DNA of 64,000 nucleotides from PALSA-505 sp036496025 (lineage in GTDB: Bacteria; Actinomycetota; Actinomycetes; Streptosporangiales; Streptosporangiaceae): the NCBI GenBank assembly GCA_036496025.1, contig DASXLW010000120.1, positions 6,594-70,593 on the forward strand, read 5' to 3'. Below the pieces are notes generated by a model. The model was not told the DNA's origin and ran no database searches. It saw only the letters and a list, made by a program, of their open reading frames with translations. How positions within the stretch are numbered: the first letter of the stretch is position 1; every line of letters starts with the position of its first letter. The position numbers were made by a program, and so were the translations under genes. Shown in pieces: positions 34,187 through 42,846 of this stretch.

Positions 34187-35359
34187 ATGAGAACAGACAT
34201 GGCGCAGCGAGCCAGGGATCTCGGCATCGTCGCGGGCACGGGGAACCCCGGGCCGCACAACGCGATCACCGACGTGGCCGGGGTCAGCGTCGGGCACACC
34301 ACGCTGATCAGCGGTGACGGCCCGCTGGTCCCGGGCCGCGGGCCGGTCCGCACCGGCGTGACCGTGGTGCTGCCGCGGACCGAGCGGATCTGGGACCGGC
34401 CGGTCTTCGCCGGCTGTCACACCCTCAACGGCAACGGCGAAGTGACCGGGCTGGAGTGGATCCGGGAGGCCGGGCTGCTCGCCACCCCGGTCGGCCTGAC
34501 CAGCACGCACAGCGTGGGCGTGGTACGCGACGCGCTGGCGGCGTGGGAGGCGCGCCAGCGCGGCTACGATCCGGATGCCTGGTCTCTGCCGGTGGTGGGG
34601 GAGACCTGGGACGGGCGGCTGAACGATGCCAGCGGCGGGCATGTCGGCCCGCAGCACGTCCTCGACGCGCTGGCCGCGGCCGCGGCGGGCCCGGTGCCCG
34701 AGGGCAACGTGGGCGGCGGCACCGGGATGATCTGCCACGGATTCAAGGGCGGGATCGGCACCGCCTCCCGGCTGGTGGAAGACGCTCACGGCCGGCACAC
34801 CGTCGGTGTGCTCGTCCAGGCCAACCACGGGTCGCGGGCCGGATTCACGGTCAGCGGCGTGCCGGCCGGGCAGCTGATCGGCCCCGATCGGGTCCCGTTG
34901 CCCGGCGGTCCTTCGGCTGCGCCCGGGCCGGACCCGCGCCCCGGCGCCGGGTCGATCATCGGGATCGTGGCCACCGACACCCCGCTGCTGCCGCACCAGT
35001 GCCGGCGGCTGGCCCAGCGCGCCGTGATCGGCATCGCCAGACTCGGCGCGGTCGGCGAGCACTACAGCGGAGACTTCTTCCTCGCCTTCGCCACCGGCAA
35101 CGACGGCATCCCGGGCGACCACGGGCCGCCGCCCGCGCCGGTGGTGCCGCTGGCCATGCTGCCCGACACAAGGATCACCGGCCTGTTCCGCGCGGTGGCC
35201 GAGGCGACCGAGGAGGCCGTGCTGAACGCGCTGGTGGCCGCGCGCACCATGACCGGCCGGGACGGGATCACCGCTCACCAGATGCCTGCCGGCGAACTGG
35301 CGGCCCTGCTCGCCGCCCGATCGGCGGCTCCCCCCTCCGCGCCCGCCGACGCCCGCTAG
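34187..35359 (+). CDS. P1 (S58) family aminopeptidase, DmpA-like
   Basis: 390 residues, ATG 34187 (or 34199). An Ntn-hydrolase precursor that self-cleaves before Ser256 in GAGSIIGIVATDTPLLPHQC; the N-terminal ITDVAGVSVGHTTLISGDG and GNVGGGTGMICHGFKGGIGTASR are diagnostic. DmpA-type enzymes release N-terminal L- or D-amino acids or beta-amino acids from small peptides. It lies on its own between osmC and the ABC exporter and is the fifth non-membrane peptidase in about 10 kb. Confidence 0.92.
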   Translation: MRTDMAQRARDLGIVAGTGNPGPHNAITDVAGVSVGHTTLISGDGPLVPGRGPVRTGVTVVLPRTERIWDRPVFAGCHTLNGNGEVTGLEWIREAGLLATPVGLTSTHSVGVVRDALAAWEARQRGYDPDAWSLPVVGETWDGRLNDASGGHVGPQHVLDALAAAAAGPVPEGNVGGGTGMICHGFKGGIGTASRLVEDAHGRHTVGVLVQANHGSRAGFTVSGVPAGQLIGPDRVPLPGGPSAAPGPDPRPGAGSIIGIVATDTPLLPHQCRRLAQRAVIGIARLGAVGEHYSGDFFLAFATGNDGIPGDHGPPPAPVVPLAMLPDTRITGLFRAVAEATEEAVLNALVAARTMTGRDGITAHQMPAGELAALLAARSAAPPSAPADAR

Positions 35360-35428
35360 CCGGCCATCCGCCGGGGGCAGGCGGCGATCGAAGCGGCGTC
35401 CCGGGCGTCAGCGTTCGGAAATATTGGC

Positions 35429-35457
35429 TTGCACCCGATTGTTAGCGTGTCTAACTA
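35429..35457 (+). promoter_or_regulatory. Possible promoter/operator of the fused ABC exporter
   Basis: The inverted repeat GTTAG-CGTGT-CTAAC (35441-35455) ends two bases before the ATG. A TAGCGT hexamer inside it could be a -10 element giving a nearly leaderless transcript, with TTGCAC at 35429-35434 further upstream. No ribosome site is visible. A repressor bound to the repeat would block transcription. Confidence 0.4.
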
Positions 35458-38400
35458 TGGGACGGATCCGTGCTGCGCGCCCGGCGGAGGCCGGGCAGGG
35501 ATGGGTGCGGCGGCTGGCCGGCTACTGCTGGCGGTACCGCCGCAATACCGTCATCGCTATCGGCGCCTCGCTGCTGGCCGCGCTGGTCACCGCGGTCATC
35601 CCGCTGATACAGCGGCGGATCATCGACAACGTGATCGTCACGCACACCGAGTCGATCTGGCCGCTGGCGATCGCGCTGGTGGTCGCGGCGCTGGTCACCT
35701 TCGGCGCGGTCTACGTGCGGCGGTACATGGGCGGCCGGGTATCCCTCGACGTTCAGCATGACCTGCGCACCGAGCTGCTCGGCTCGCTGTCCCGGCTGGA
35801 CGGCGCGCGCCAGGACGAACTGCACACCGGGCAGGTCGTGAGCCGCTCGATCTCCGACCTCAACATGGTGCAGGGCCTGCTCAGCATGATCCCGGTGACG
35901 GCGGGCAACCTGGTGTTGTTCGCGGCCTCGCTGGTCATCATGCTGTTTCTCTCCCCGCTGCTGACCGTGGTCGCGCTGCTGGTCGGCCCGGCGCTGTACC
36001 TGGTGACGCTCGCGTCCCGGCGGCGGCTGTTCCCGTCGAGCTGGCACGCCCAGCAGCAGTCCGGTGCCGTGGCCGGCGTGGTGGAGGCCGCGGTCACCGG
36101 CGTGCGGGTGGTCAAGGGATTCGGCCAGGAGGAACAGGAGCTTGACCGCCTGGAGGAGGCCAGCAGGCGGCTGTTCGCCTCACGGGTGCGGACCGTGCGC
36201 ATGATGGCCAGGTACAGCCCCGCGCTGCAGGCCATCCCCGCGTTCGGCCAGATCGGCGTGCTCGCGCTGGGCGGCTGGCTAGCCATCCACGGCTCGATCA
36301 CGCTGGGCACCTTCCTGGCCTTCTCCTCCTACCTGGCCCAGATGGTCGGCCCGGTGCGCATGCTCACCTACCTGATCACGCTCGGCCAGGAGGCGCGGGC
36401 GAGCGTGATCCGGGTGTTCGAGGCGATCGACTCGCGCCCGCTGATCACCGAGAAGCCGGCCGCGGCCGCGCTGCCGGCCGACGCGGCCGGGGTGGAGTTC
36501 GACGACGTTCACTTCGGCTACGCGCCGGAGCAGCCGGTGCTGAACGGCTTGTCGCTGCGGGCCGAGCCGGGCGAGACGCTGGCCATCATCGGCGCGTCCG
36601 GCTCAGGGAAGTCCACCGTGTCGCTGCTGCTGGCGCGGTTCTACGACGTCGACGCGGGAGCGGTCAGGATCGGCGGGCACGACGTGCGGGATGTCACGCT
36701 GAATTCGCTCCGGTCCGCGATCGGCCTGGTGCTGGAGGACAGCTTCCTGTTCTCCGACACGGTGCGGGCCAACGTCGCCTTCGGCCGCCCCGAAGCCACC
36801 GACGAGCAGGTGGTCGCGGCGGCGCGGGCCGCGGAGGCCGAGGAGTTCATCACCGAGCTCCCGGACGGATACGACACGGTCATCGGCGAGCAGGGGCTGA
36901 GCCTGTCCGGCGGCCAGCGGCAGCGGATCGCGCTGGCCCGCGCGCTGCTCACCGACCCCCGGATCCTCGTCCTCGACGACGCCACGTCCTCGATAGACCC
37001 GCGGATGGAGGCGGAGATCCACGACACGTTGCGCCGGGTGATGCGCGGCCGCACCACGCTGCTGATCGCGCACCGCCGGTCCACGCTGCAGCTCGCGGAC
37101 CGGATCGCGGTGCTGCACGAGGGCCGGGTCGCCGACGTGGGCAGCCACGAGGAACTCATGCAACGCAGCCCGCGCTACCGGCTGCTGCTGGCCGGGCCCG
37201 ACGACGCCGAGATCTATGACGGCGAGGACGCCGAACCTTATGACGGCGAGGACGCCGTGCCGGCCGGCGCCGGTGCCGTTGCGCTGGCCGCGCCCGCCGG
37301 GACCGCGGCCCCCGCCCGGACCGCGGGCCGAGCCCGGGCGCAGGCGGCCGGCCGCCGCGGTGGCGGCGACAGCTGGGACGGCATGCTGGCCAGCCTCCCG
37401 CCCAGCCCCAAGCTGATGGCCCAGCTGGAGGCGCTGCCGCCGGCCAACGACGTCCCGCACGTGGATCAGGCCGAGGCGCGGGCGCCCGAGCCGCGGTTCA
37501 CGCTGCGCAAGCTGCTCAAGCCGTTCCTCATCGCGCTGGTGGCCGGGCTCATCCTCGATGGCCTGGACGCCCTGGCCACGCTGGCGCTGCCCGCCCTGGT
37601 CCGGGGCGGCATCGACAACGGCGTGGCGACCAAGACGTTCCACGCGATCGTGCTCGTGTCGCTGATCGGGCTGGCCATCGTGCTCGCCGACTGGGTGGTC
37701 AACATCGCGGAGACCATGGTCATCGGGCGCAACGGCGAGCGGCTGCTGTACGCGCTGCGGATCAAGATCTTCGCGCACCTGCAGCGGCTCGGGCTCGACT
37801 TCTACGAACGGGAGCTGTCCGGCCGGATCATGACCCGGATGACGACCGACGTGGACGCGCTGTCCTCGTTCCTGCAGACCGGCCTGGTCACCGCGGTCAG
37901 CTCGGTCCTGTCGTTCTTCGGCGTGCTGGCGGCCCTCCTCGTGATCAACCTCAGGCTGGGCCTGACCGTACTGTCGATCATCCCGCTGCTCGTCGTTGCG
38001 ACCTTGATCTTCCGGGCCAAGTCGTCGAAGGCGTACAACGAGGCCAGGGAGAAGGTCAGCGCGGTCAATGCCGACCTGCAGGAGAACGTGGCCGGGCTGC
38101 GGGTGACCCAGGCCTACCGCCGTGAGGAACGCAACCGGGCCCGGTTCGCCGCGCGCAGTGCCTCCTACCGGGTGAGCAGGCTGCGGGCCCAGCGCTATAT
38201 CGCGCTGTACTTCCCGTTCGTCCAGGCGCTGTCCACGATCGCCGGGGCCCTGGTGCTGGTGGTCGCGACCGGCCAGGTGCGCTCCGGCGCGCTGACGGCG
38301 GGCGCCCTGATCGCCTACCTGCTCTACATCGACCTGTTCTTCGCGCCGGTGCAGCAGATGTCGCAGGTATTCGACGGCTACCAGCAGGCGGTGGTCGGGC

Positions 38401-39248
38401 TGCGCCGGATCCGGCAACTGCTCGCGGTCCCGACCACGACGCCGTCGGCCAGCCACCCCCGGCCGGTGGGACGGCTGAGCGGCCGGGTCGAGCTGCGCGA
38501 TGCCCGGTTCCGGTACGACGGGGCGCACCGGGACGCGGTCCGCGGGGTCAACCTGAGCATCGAGCCCGGCGAGACCGTGGCGCTGGTCGGCCAGACCGGC
38601 GCGGGAAAGTCGACTCTGGTCAAGCTGGTGGCGCGGTTCTACGACGTGACCGGGGGAGCGGTGCTGGTGGACGGGGTGGACATCCGCGAATACGACCTGG
38701 CCGGCTACCGGCACCAGCTGGGCGTGGTGCCGCAGGAGCCCTACCTGTTCTCCGGTACCGTCGCCGACTCCATCGCCTACGGCCGTCCGGACGCCGCCCA
38801 GGCCGAGGTGGAGGCGGCGGCCCGGGCCGTGGGGGCGCACGAGATGATCGAGGCGCTGCCCGGCGGATACGACCACCTGGTGGGCGAGCGCGGCCGCAAC
38901 CTGTCCGCGGGCCAGCGCCAGCTCGTCGCGCTGGCCCGGGCGCAGCTGGTGGATCCGGCCATCCTGCTGCTCGACGAGGCGACGTCCGCGCTCGACCTGG
39001 CGTCCGAGGCCGCGGTGACCCGCGCGATCGGCCGGCTCACCACGCAGCGCACCACGCTGGTGGTGGCGCACCGGCTGACCACCGCGGCCCGGGCGGACCG
39101 CATCGTGGTGGTGGACGGCGGCCAGATCGCCGAGACCGGCAGTCATGACGAGCTGCTCGCGATGGGCGGCACGTACGCGTCGCTCTGGGACGCGTTCACC
39201 GGGGGCCAGGAGCTCAGCCGCTCCGGCAGCCTGGCCAGCGCCGGGTAA
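35457..39248 (+). CDS. Single-chain (fused) ABC exporter with two TMD-NBD halves
   Basis: 1263 residues from ATG 35457. Half 1: six-helix exporter domain, Walker A GASGSGKST (379-387), signature LSLSGGQRQRIALARALL, Walker B ILVLDDATSSID. An Ala/Pro/acidic linker of about 85 residues containing two YDGEDAxP repeats joins half 2: six helices, Walker A GQTGAGKST (from about 1045), signature NLSAGQRQLVALARA, Walker B ILLLDEATSALD. The first site has Asp where the catalytic Glu is expected; the second has Glu. This equals heterodimeric exporters (BmrCD, TM287/288 type) with one degenerate site. Probable multidrug or lipid exporter. Confidence 0.93.
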   Translation: MGRIRAARPAEAGQGWVRRLAGYCWRYRRNTVIAIGASLLAALVTAVIPLIQRRIIDNVIVTHTESIWPLAIALVVAALVTFGAVYVRRYMGGRVSLDVQHDLRTELLGSLSRLDGARQDELHTGQVVSRSISDLNMVQGLLSMIPVTAGNLVLFAASLVIMLFLSPLLTVVALLVGPALYLVTLASRRRLFPSSWHAQQQSGAVAGVVEAAVTGVRVVKGFGQEEQELDRLEEASRRLFASRVRTVRMMARYSPALQAIPAFGQIGVLALGGWLAIHGSITLGTFLAFSSYLAQMVGPVRMLTYLITLGQEARASVIRVFEAIDSRPLITEKPAAAALPADAAGVEFDDVHFGYAPEQPVLNGLSLRAEPGETLAIIGASGSGKSTVSLLLARFYDVDAGAVRIGGHDVRDVTLNSLRSAIGLVLEDSFLFSDTVRANVAFGRPEATDEQVVAAARAAEAEEFITELPDGYDTVIGEQGLSLSGGQRQRIALARALLTDPRILVLDDATSSIDPRMEAEIHDTLRRVMRGRTTLLIAHRRSTLQLADRIAVLHEGRVADVGSHEELMQRSPRYRLLLAGPDDAEIYDGEDAEPYDGEDAVPAGAGAVALAAPAGTAAPARTAGRARAQAAGRRGGGDSWDGMLASLPPSPKLMAQLEALPPANDVPHVDQAEARAPEPRFTLRKLLKPFLIALVAGLILDGLDALATLALPALVRGGIDNGVATKTFHAIVLVSLIGLAIVLADWVVNIAETMVIGRNGERLLYALRIKIFAHLQRLGLDFYERELSGRIMTRMTTDVDALSSFLQTGLVTAVSSVLSFFGVLAALLVINLRLGLTVLSIIPLLVVATLIFRAKSSKAYNEAREKVSAVNADLQENVAGLRVTQAYRREERNRARFAARSASYRVSRLRAQRYIALYFPFVQALSTIAGALVLVVATGQVRSGALTAGALIAYLLYIDLFFAPVQQMSQVFDGYQQAVVGLRRIRQLLAVPTTTPSASHPRPVGRLSGRVELRDARFRYDGAHRDAVRGVNLSIEPGETVALVGQTGAGKSTLVKLVARFYDVTGGAVLVDGVDIREYDLAGYRHQLGVVPQEPYLFSGTVADSIAYGRPDAAQAEVEAAARAVGAHEMIEALPGGYDHLVGERGRNLSAGQRQLVALARAQLVDPAILLLDEATSALDLASEAAVTRAIGRLTTQRTTLVVAHRLTTAARADRIVVVDGGQIAETGSHDELLAMGGTYASLWDAFTGGQELSRSGSLASAG

Positions 39249-39283
39249 TCCGGGCTGGGCGCCATCCGTTCCCGGGACGCACG

Positions 39284-39339
39284 ATGCGCGTGCTTATGCG
39301 CGTGCTTCGTCCCGTACGGATGCACGTGCATGCTAGAAT
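39284..39339 (+). promoter_or_regulatory. Repeat-rich upstream region of the DUF397 gene
   Basis: Two perfect head-to-tail copies of ATGCGCGTGCTT (39284-39295 and 39296-39307) are followed by the 12-bp palindrome ATGCACGTGCAT (39320-39331) and a -10-like TAGAAT (39334-39339). The arrangement suggests operators upstream of or overlapping a promoter. No clear -35 box was seen. The 39249-39445 gap holds no other recognised feature. Confidence 0.5.
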
Positions 39340-39445
39340 CCCCGCGTAGTAAGGCGATCGAGACGATTCACCCCGGGATGGGCCGGACGAATTTGCGACC
39401 GTCCGAGCACGGGTCGGCCGTATTCGCGACGCTGCGAGGAGGGCG

Positions 39446-39679
39446 ATGGGCACGCGCAACGGGATGCCGTCGTCCAGCCTGGCTGACGCCGAATGGCAGT
39501 CGAGCCAGCACGGTGATCGCGGGGCCGCCCGCGTCGAGATGGCCGTCCTGCCCGGCGGGTCGATCGCGATGCGTAACTCCCGCCATCCGGGCGGTCCCGC
39601 GCTGATCTACACCCACGCCGAGATCGAGGCGTTCATCGCGGGGGCCAAGGACGGGGACTTTGACGATTTGATCGCTTAA
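39446..39679 (+). CDS. DUF397 domain protein
   Basis: 77 residues. The DUF397 pattern is clear: EWQSSQHGDRGAARVEMAVLPGGSIAMRNSRHPGGPALIYTHAEIEAFIAG. These small actinobacterial proteins usually sit next to, and act with, an XRE-type helix-turn-helix regulator (as in WhiJ-like systems); no such regulator is adjacent, so this copy is an orphan. AGGAGGG lies only two bases before ATG 39446; ATG 39464 is an alternative start. Confidence 0.8.
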   Translation: MGTRNGMPSSSLADAEWQSSQHGDRGAARVEMAVLPGGSIAMRNSRHPGGPALIYTHAEIEAFIAGAKDGDFDDLIA

Positions 39680-39696
39680 TGGGGGGAGCGGGGGCG

Positions 39697-39743
39697 CCGG
39701 ACCGACGTCTCGCCGTGGCTGCTGCGGCGAGACCTCGGTCCGG
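39697..39743. terminator. Bidirectional terminator hairpin
   Basis: A near-perfect stem: CCGGACCGA and GTCTCGCCG pair with CGGCGAGAC and TCGGTCCGG, with one C-C mismatch and loop TGGCTGCTG. It lies between the ends of the convergent DUF397 and GH4 genes and should stop transcription from both sides. Confidence 0.8.
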
Positions 39744-39848
39744 GAACCAGGTTCCCGGCCGGCCCGGCTCGCCGGCGCCCGGTCGGCGAGACCTGCCCGG
39801 CTAGCCCGTCAGGCCGGTCAGTCCGCAATCGCCGGGGGATCAGACCGT

Positions 39849-39901
39849 GAGCGGGGATCGGTCCGAGAGCGGGGATCGGTCCGAGAGCGGGATCAGTCCG
39901 T
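39849..39901. repeat. 18-bp tandem repeat at the 3' end of the GH4 gene
   Basis: Two identical units GAGCGGGGATCGGTCCGA (39849 and 39867) and a third degenerate unit overlap the stop codon of the GH4 gene. It looks like simple slippage; no role is apparent. Confidence 0.7.
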
Positions 39902-41206
39902 GAGCGCCGGGGGGAGCAGCGCGCGGTGCGCCGCGAGCAGGTCGTCGCACATCGCGACGATCTGCGAGGTCGTCAGCGTGGCGGCGGCATTCGGGTCCAG
40001 CAGCGCCGCCTGGTAGACGTGGTCCCGCCGGCCGTCCAGGACCGCGCGGACGGTCAACTCGACCACGTTGAGGAAGGTGCGGTTGAGCGCCGCGAGCTGG
40101 GCGGGCAGCGCGCCGACCGGCCGTGGCCGCGCGCCGTGCGCGCCTACGTCGCAGGGGACCTCGACGCAGCACGACCCGGGCAGGTTGGCGATCAGCCCGT
40201 CGTTGCGCACGTTCACGTAGAGCTCATACTCGGTGCCGGTCTCCAGCGCGTAGATGAACTGCGACGCGAGCTCGTCGGTGGGCTCCAGGTCGAGCGGCTT
40301 GCCCTCGTCGAGATCGCGGCGCAGCGACTCCAGCTCGTTCAGGTTCTCCTCTGATCGGGCCAGGTAGTCGCCCACGAAGATGCGGAACCGCTCGATCTGG
40401 TCGTCGTGCCGCATGAACCACGGCACGTACTCGGCGGAATGCTCGCTGGACTCGGTGGGGAAGTAGCCGAACCTGCGGAACAGCTCCACCCGCACCCGTC
40501 GCTGCAGCTCCGGGGAGCCTTTGACGATCTCGGCCAGGCGCGGGTAGAGGGACCGGCCCTCGTGCTCGAACCGGAGCACGAACGCCTGGTGGTTGAACCC
40601 CGCGGTGGTGAAGCTGACCTCGGCCGGATCCAGGCCGACCAGCCCGGCCAGGAAGGCGTGCGTGTCCCGGACCGAGTGGCATAGCCCGAACACGCGCTGG
40701 AACGCCGTGCCCTCGTATACGGCCCAGGGCAGCATGGCCATCGGGTTGGTGTAGTTGAGCAGATAGGCGTCCGGGCACAGCTCGGCCATGTCGCGCCCGA
40801 TCCCGACCACCACGGGGATGGTGCGCAGGCCGCGGAAGATGCCGCCGATGCCCAGCGTGTCCGCGATGGTCTGCCGCACGCCGTAGCGGGCCGGGATCTC
40901 GAAGTCCAGCCGGGTCGCCTGGTACCCGCCCACCTGGATCTCGTTGATGACGTAGCGGGCGCCGGCCAGCACCTCGGAGCGGTCCGACGAGGACGTCACG
41001 GCTGCGCCGCACCCGGTCTGGGCGACGATACGGCGGGCCAGCGTGTCGGCATGCGCGAGGCGCCCGGCATCGATGTCGTGCAGCGCCAGCTCCAGCTCGG
41101 AACTAAACTCGCGGTAGCCGCACAGGTCCGTGACGACGTTGCGGGTGAACTCGATGCTGCCGGCGCCGATGAATGCAACCTTGATCACGGATCGATAGTG
41201 TTCCAT
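39893..41206 (-). CDS. GH4 family alpha-galactosidase/glucosidase
   Basis: 437 residues from ATG 41206. Family 4 glycosidases use NAD and a divalent metal. The NAD site IKVAFIGAGSIEFTRNVVTDL, YLLNYTNPMAMLPWAV, the metal-binding Cys-His of VFGLCHSVRD and the metal/catalytic TTAGFNHQAFVLRFEHEG are visible; SCCVEVPCDVGAHGARP near the end is typical of MelA-type alpha-galactosidases. It is transcribed divergently from a sugar ABC importer, whose product probably delivers its substrate. Confidence 0.9.
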   Translation of the reverse strand: MEHYRSVIKVAFIGAGSIEFTRNVVTDLCGYREFSSELELALHDIDAGRLAHADTLARRIVAQTGCGAAVTSSSDRSEVLAGARYVINEIQVGGYQATRLDFEIPARYGVRQTIADTLGIGGIFRGLRTIPVVVGIGRDMAELCPDAYLLNYTNPMAMLPWAVYEGTAFQRVFGLCHSVRDTHAFLAGLVGLDPAEVSFTTAGFNHQAFVLRFEHEGRSLYPRLAEIVKGSPELQRRVRVELFRRFGYFPTESSEHSAEYVPWFMRHDDQIERFRIFVGDYLARSEENLNELESLRRDLDEGKPLDLEPTDELASQFIYALETGTEYELYVNVRNDGLIANLPGSCCVEVPCDVGAHGARPRPVGALPAQLAALNRTFLNVVELTVRAVLDGRRDHVYQAALLDPNAAATLTTSQIVAMCDDLLAAHRALLPPALTD

Positions 41207-41549
41207 TTCCTTCTTCTGCGAGCAACAGCGCGCAGGAACTTGCAGCAGCGCGGCGCTGGCCGCCGACCCGGAGCGTCCCCGGCGAGGCCGCAGCGGCCGC
41301 GCCCGGGCCAGGCCTCGCGCGAAGGATGTGCTGCTCTCTCGCGTGCGGCGCCCGCTCAGCCTCGATAACACGTCGCTCACAGCTTGGGCAAAAGCACTCC
41401 GTTCGGCTTGACACCGGCCCGCAGGTTCGCGCGATGATGTCTCAAACATTCACGATTCGCGCAAGAGTCGTCGACGCGTCGGCAATCCGAGGGCGGATGC
41501 CCAGGTCGGCCACGGTCGTGCCCGAGCGCGGGCTCGGAGGCAAGGGCAA
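41207..41549 (+). promoter_or_regulatory. Divergent regulatory gap between GH4 gene and sugar ABC importer
   Basis: 343 bases with no credible gene. A good -35 box TTGACA is at 41408-41413; a GATGAT hexamer at 41433 is a poor -10 with 19-base spacing. The AT-richer stretch TCTCAAACATTCACGATTCG (41440-41459) may be operator DNA. GGAGG at about 41537 is the ribosome site of the binding-protein gene. Confidence 0.4.
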
Positions 41550-42845
41550 ATGAGAACGCACCGGCTCGGCGTGCTACTGGGGTCCACGCTGGTTGCCCTC
41601 GGCCTGGTGGCCTGCGGCACGGGCAGCGGCAACGGATCGGGCGGGAACGGCAAGTCGATCACGATCTGGGAGGGGTACACGGGTCCGGAGGGCAAGGCGT
41701 TCGCCCACCTGATCACCGAGTACCAGCAGCAGAACCCCGGGCAGAAGGTCAGCAGCCTGTACGTCAACAACGACAACTCGCTGCAGAAGGTCCTCACCGC
41801 CGTGCGCGGTGGCAGCGTGCCCGACATCGCCTACCTTTACGGCTCCTGGGCCCCGAACGTGGCCCAGATTCCTCAGGTCGAGACGCTGAACAGCCTGGTG
41901 AAGCAGCCCGGCGTGAACTGGAACGACTTCTGGGTGGGCGAGCGCGATGTGGCCACCGTCAACGGCCGCGTCATCGGCATCCCGGCGCTGGTCGACAACC
42001 TGGCCGTGGTCTACAACAAGACGCTGTTCGCCCAGGCCGGCCTGCAGCCGCCCGGCCCGGGGTGGACCTGGAACCAGTTCGTGGCCGACGCCAAGAAGCT
42101 GACCAACCCAGCCAAGAAGCAGTTCGGCACCGCCTATGTGACCCCCGGCAGCGAAGACACCGTGTGGCACTGGGAGGTGCTGCTCTGGGAGGCCGGCGGG
42201 AAGATCCTCACCCCGGACAACAAGCAGGCCGCGTTCGACTCCCCGGCCGGCCTGAAGTCGCTGACCACGCTGCAGACCATGGCCGTGCATGACAAGTCCA
42301 TGTACCTGGACCCGACCGACCAGGCCTACGCCAACGTGTTCAACTCCGGCAAGATCGGCATGCTGGTGACCGGCCCCTGGGACCTGGGCGTGTTCCCGAA
42401 TGTGCACTACGGCGTGCAGATCATGCCCTCGTTCCCCGGCACCAGCGGCGGTCACCAGACCATCTCGGGACCGGACAACTGGGTGATCTTCAACAACGGC
42501 TCCGACCGGGTCAAGGCGGCGGAGAAGTTCCTGCTGTGGCTCACCGCCCCGGCTCAGGTGAAGTCCTTCTCGCTGCGCACCGGGGACCTGCCGACCCGGG
42601 CCTCGGTGGCCAACGCCGCCGGATTCCAGGCCGGCATGAACCAGGCGCTCCCCGGCGTGGACACCTTCATCAAGAACCTCGGCAACGTCAGGCAGGCCCG
42701 GCCGCAGATCCCCACCTACCCGAAGATCTCCCAGGTGCTCGGCAACATGGTGGTCTCGGTGCTGCTCGGCAAGAGCCAGCCCGCGGCCGCGCTGCACAGC
42801 GCCGCGCAGCAGGTCAACCAGATTCTCGCCCACCCGAACCAGTAA
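41550..42845 (+). CDS. Sugar ABC transporter substrate-binding lipoprotein
   Basis: 431 residues from ATG 41550. A lipoprotein signal peptide MRTHRLGVLLGSTLVALGLVAC with the lipobox cysteine at 22, a Gly/Ser/Asn linker, then a cluster B/family 1 solute-binding domain (SITIWEGYTGPEGKAFAHLI, VPDIAYLYGSWAPNVAQI, GKIGMLVTGPWDLGVF). It captures a mono- or oligosaccharide outside the cell. It heads an operon with two MalFG-type permeases; no ATPase gene is present, so a shared MsiK-like ATPase is expected elsewhere. Confidence 0.93.
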   Translation: MRTHRLGVLLGSTLVALGLVACGTGSGNGSGGNGKSITIWEGYTGPEGKAFAHLITEYQQQNPGQKVSSLYVNNDNSLQKVLTAVRGGSVPDIAYLYGSWAPNVAQIPQVETLNSLVKQPGVNWNDFWVGERDVATVNGRVIGIPALVDNLAVVYNKTLFAQAGLQPPGPGWTWNQFVADAKKLTNPAKKQFGTAYVTPGSEDTVWHWEVLLWEAGGKILTPDNKQAAFDSPAGLKSLTTLQTMAVHDKSMYLDPTDQAYANVFNSGKIGMLVTGPWDLGVFPNVHYGVQIMPSFPGTSGGHQTISGPDNWVIFNNGSDRVKAAEKFLLWLTAPAQVKSFSLRTGDLPTRASVANAAGFQAGMNQALPGVDTFIKNLGNVRQARPQIPTYPKISQVLGNMVVSVLLGKSQPAAALHSAAQQVNQILAHPNQ

Positions 42846-42846
42846 C

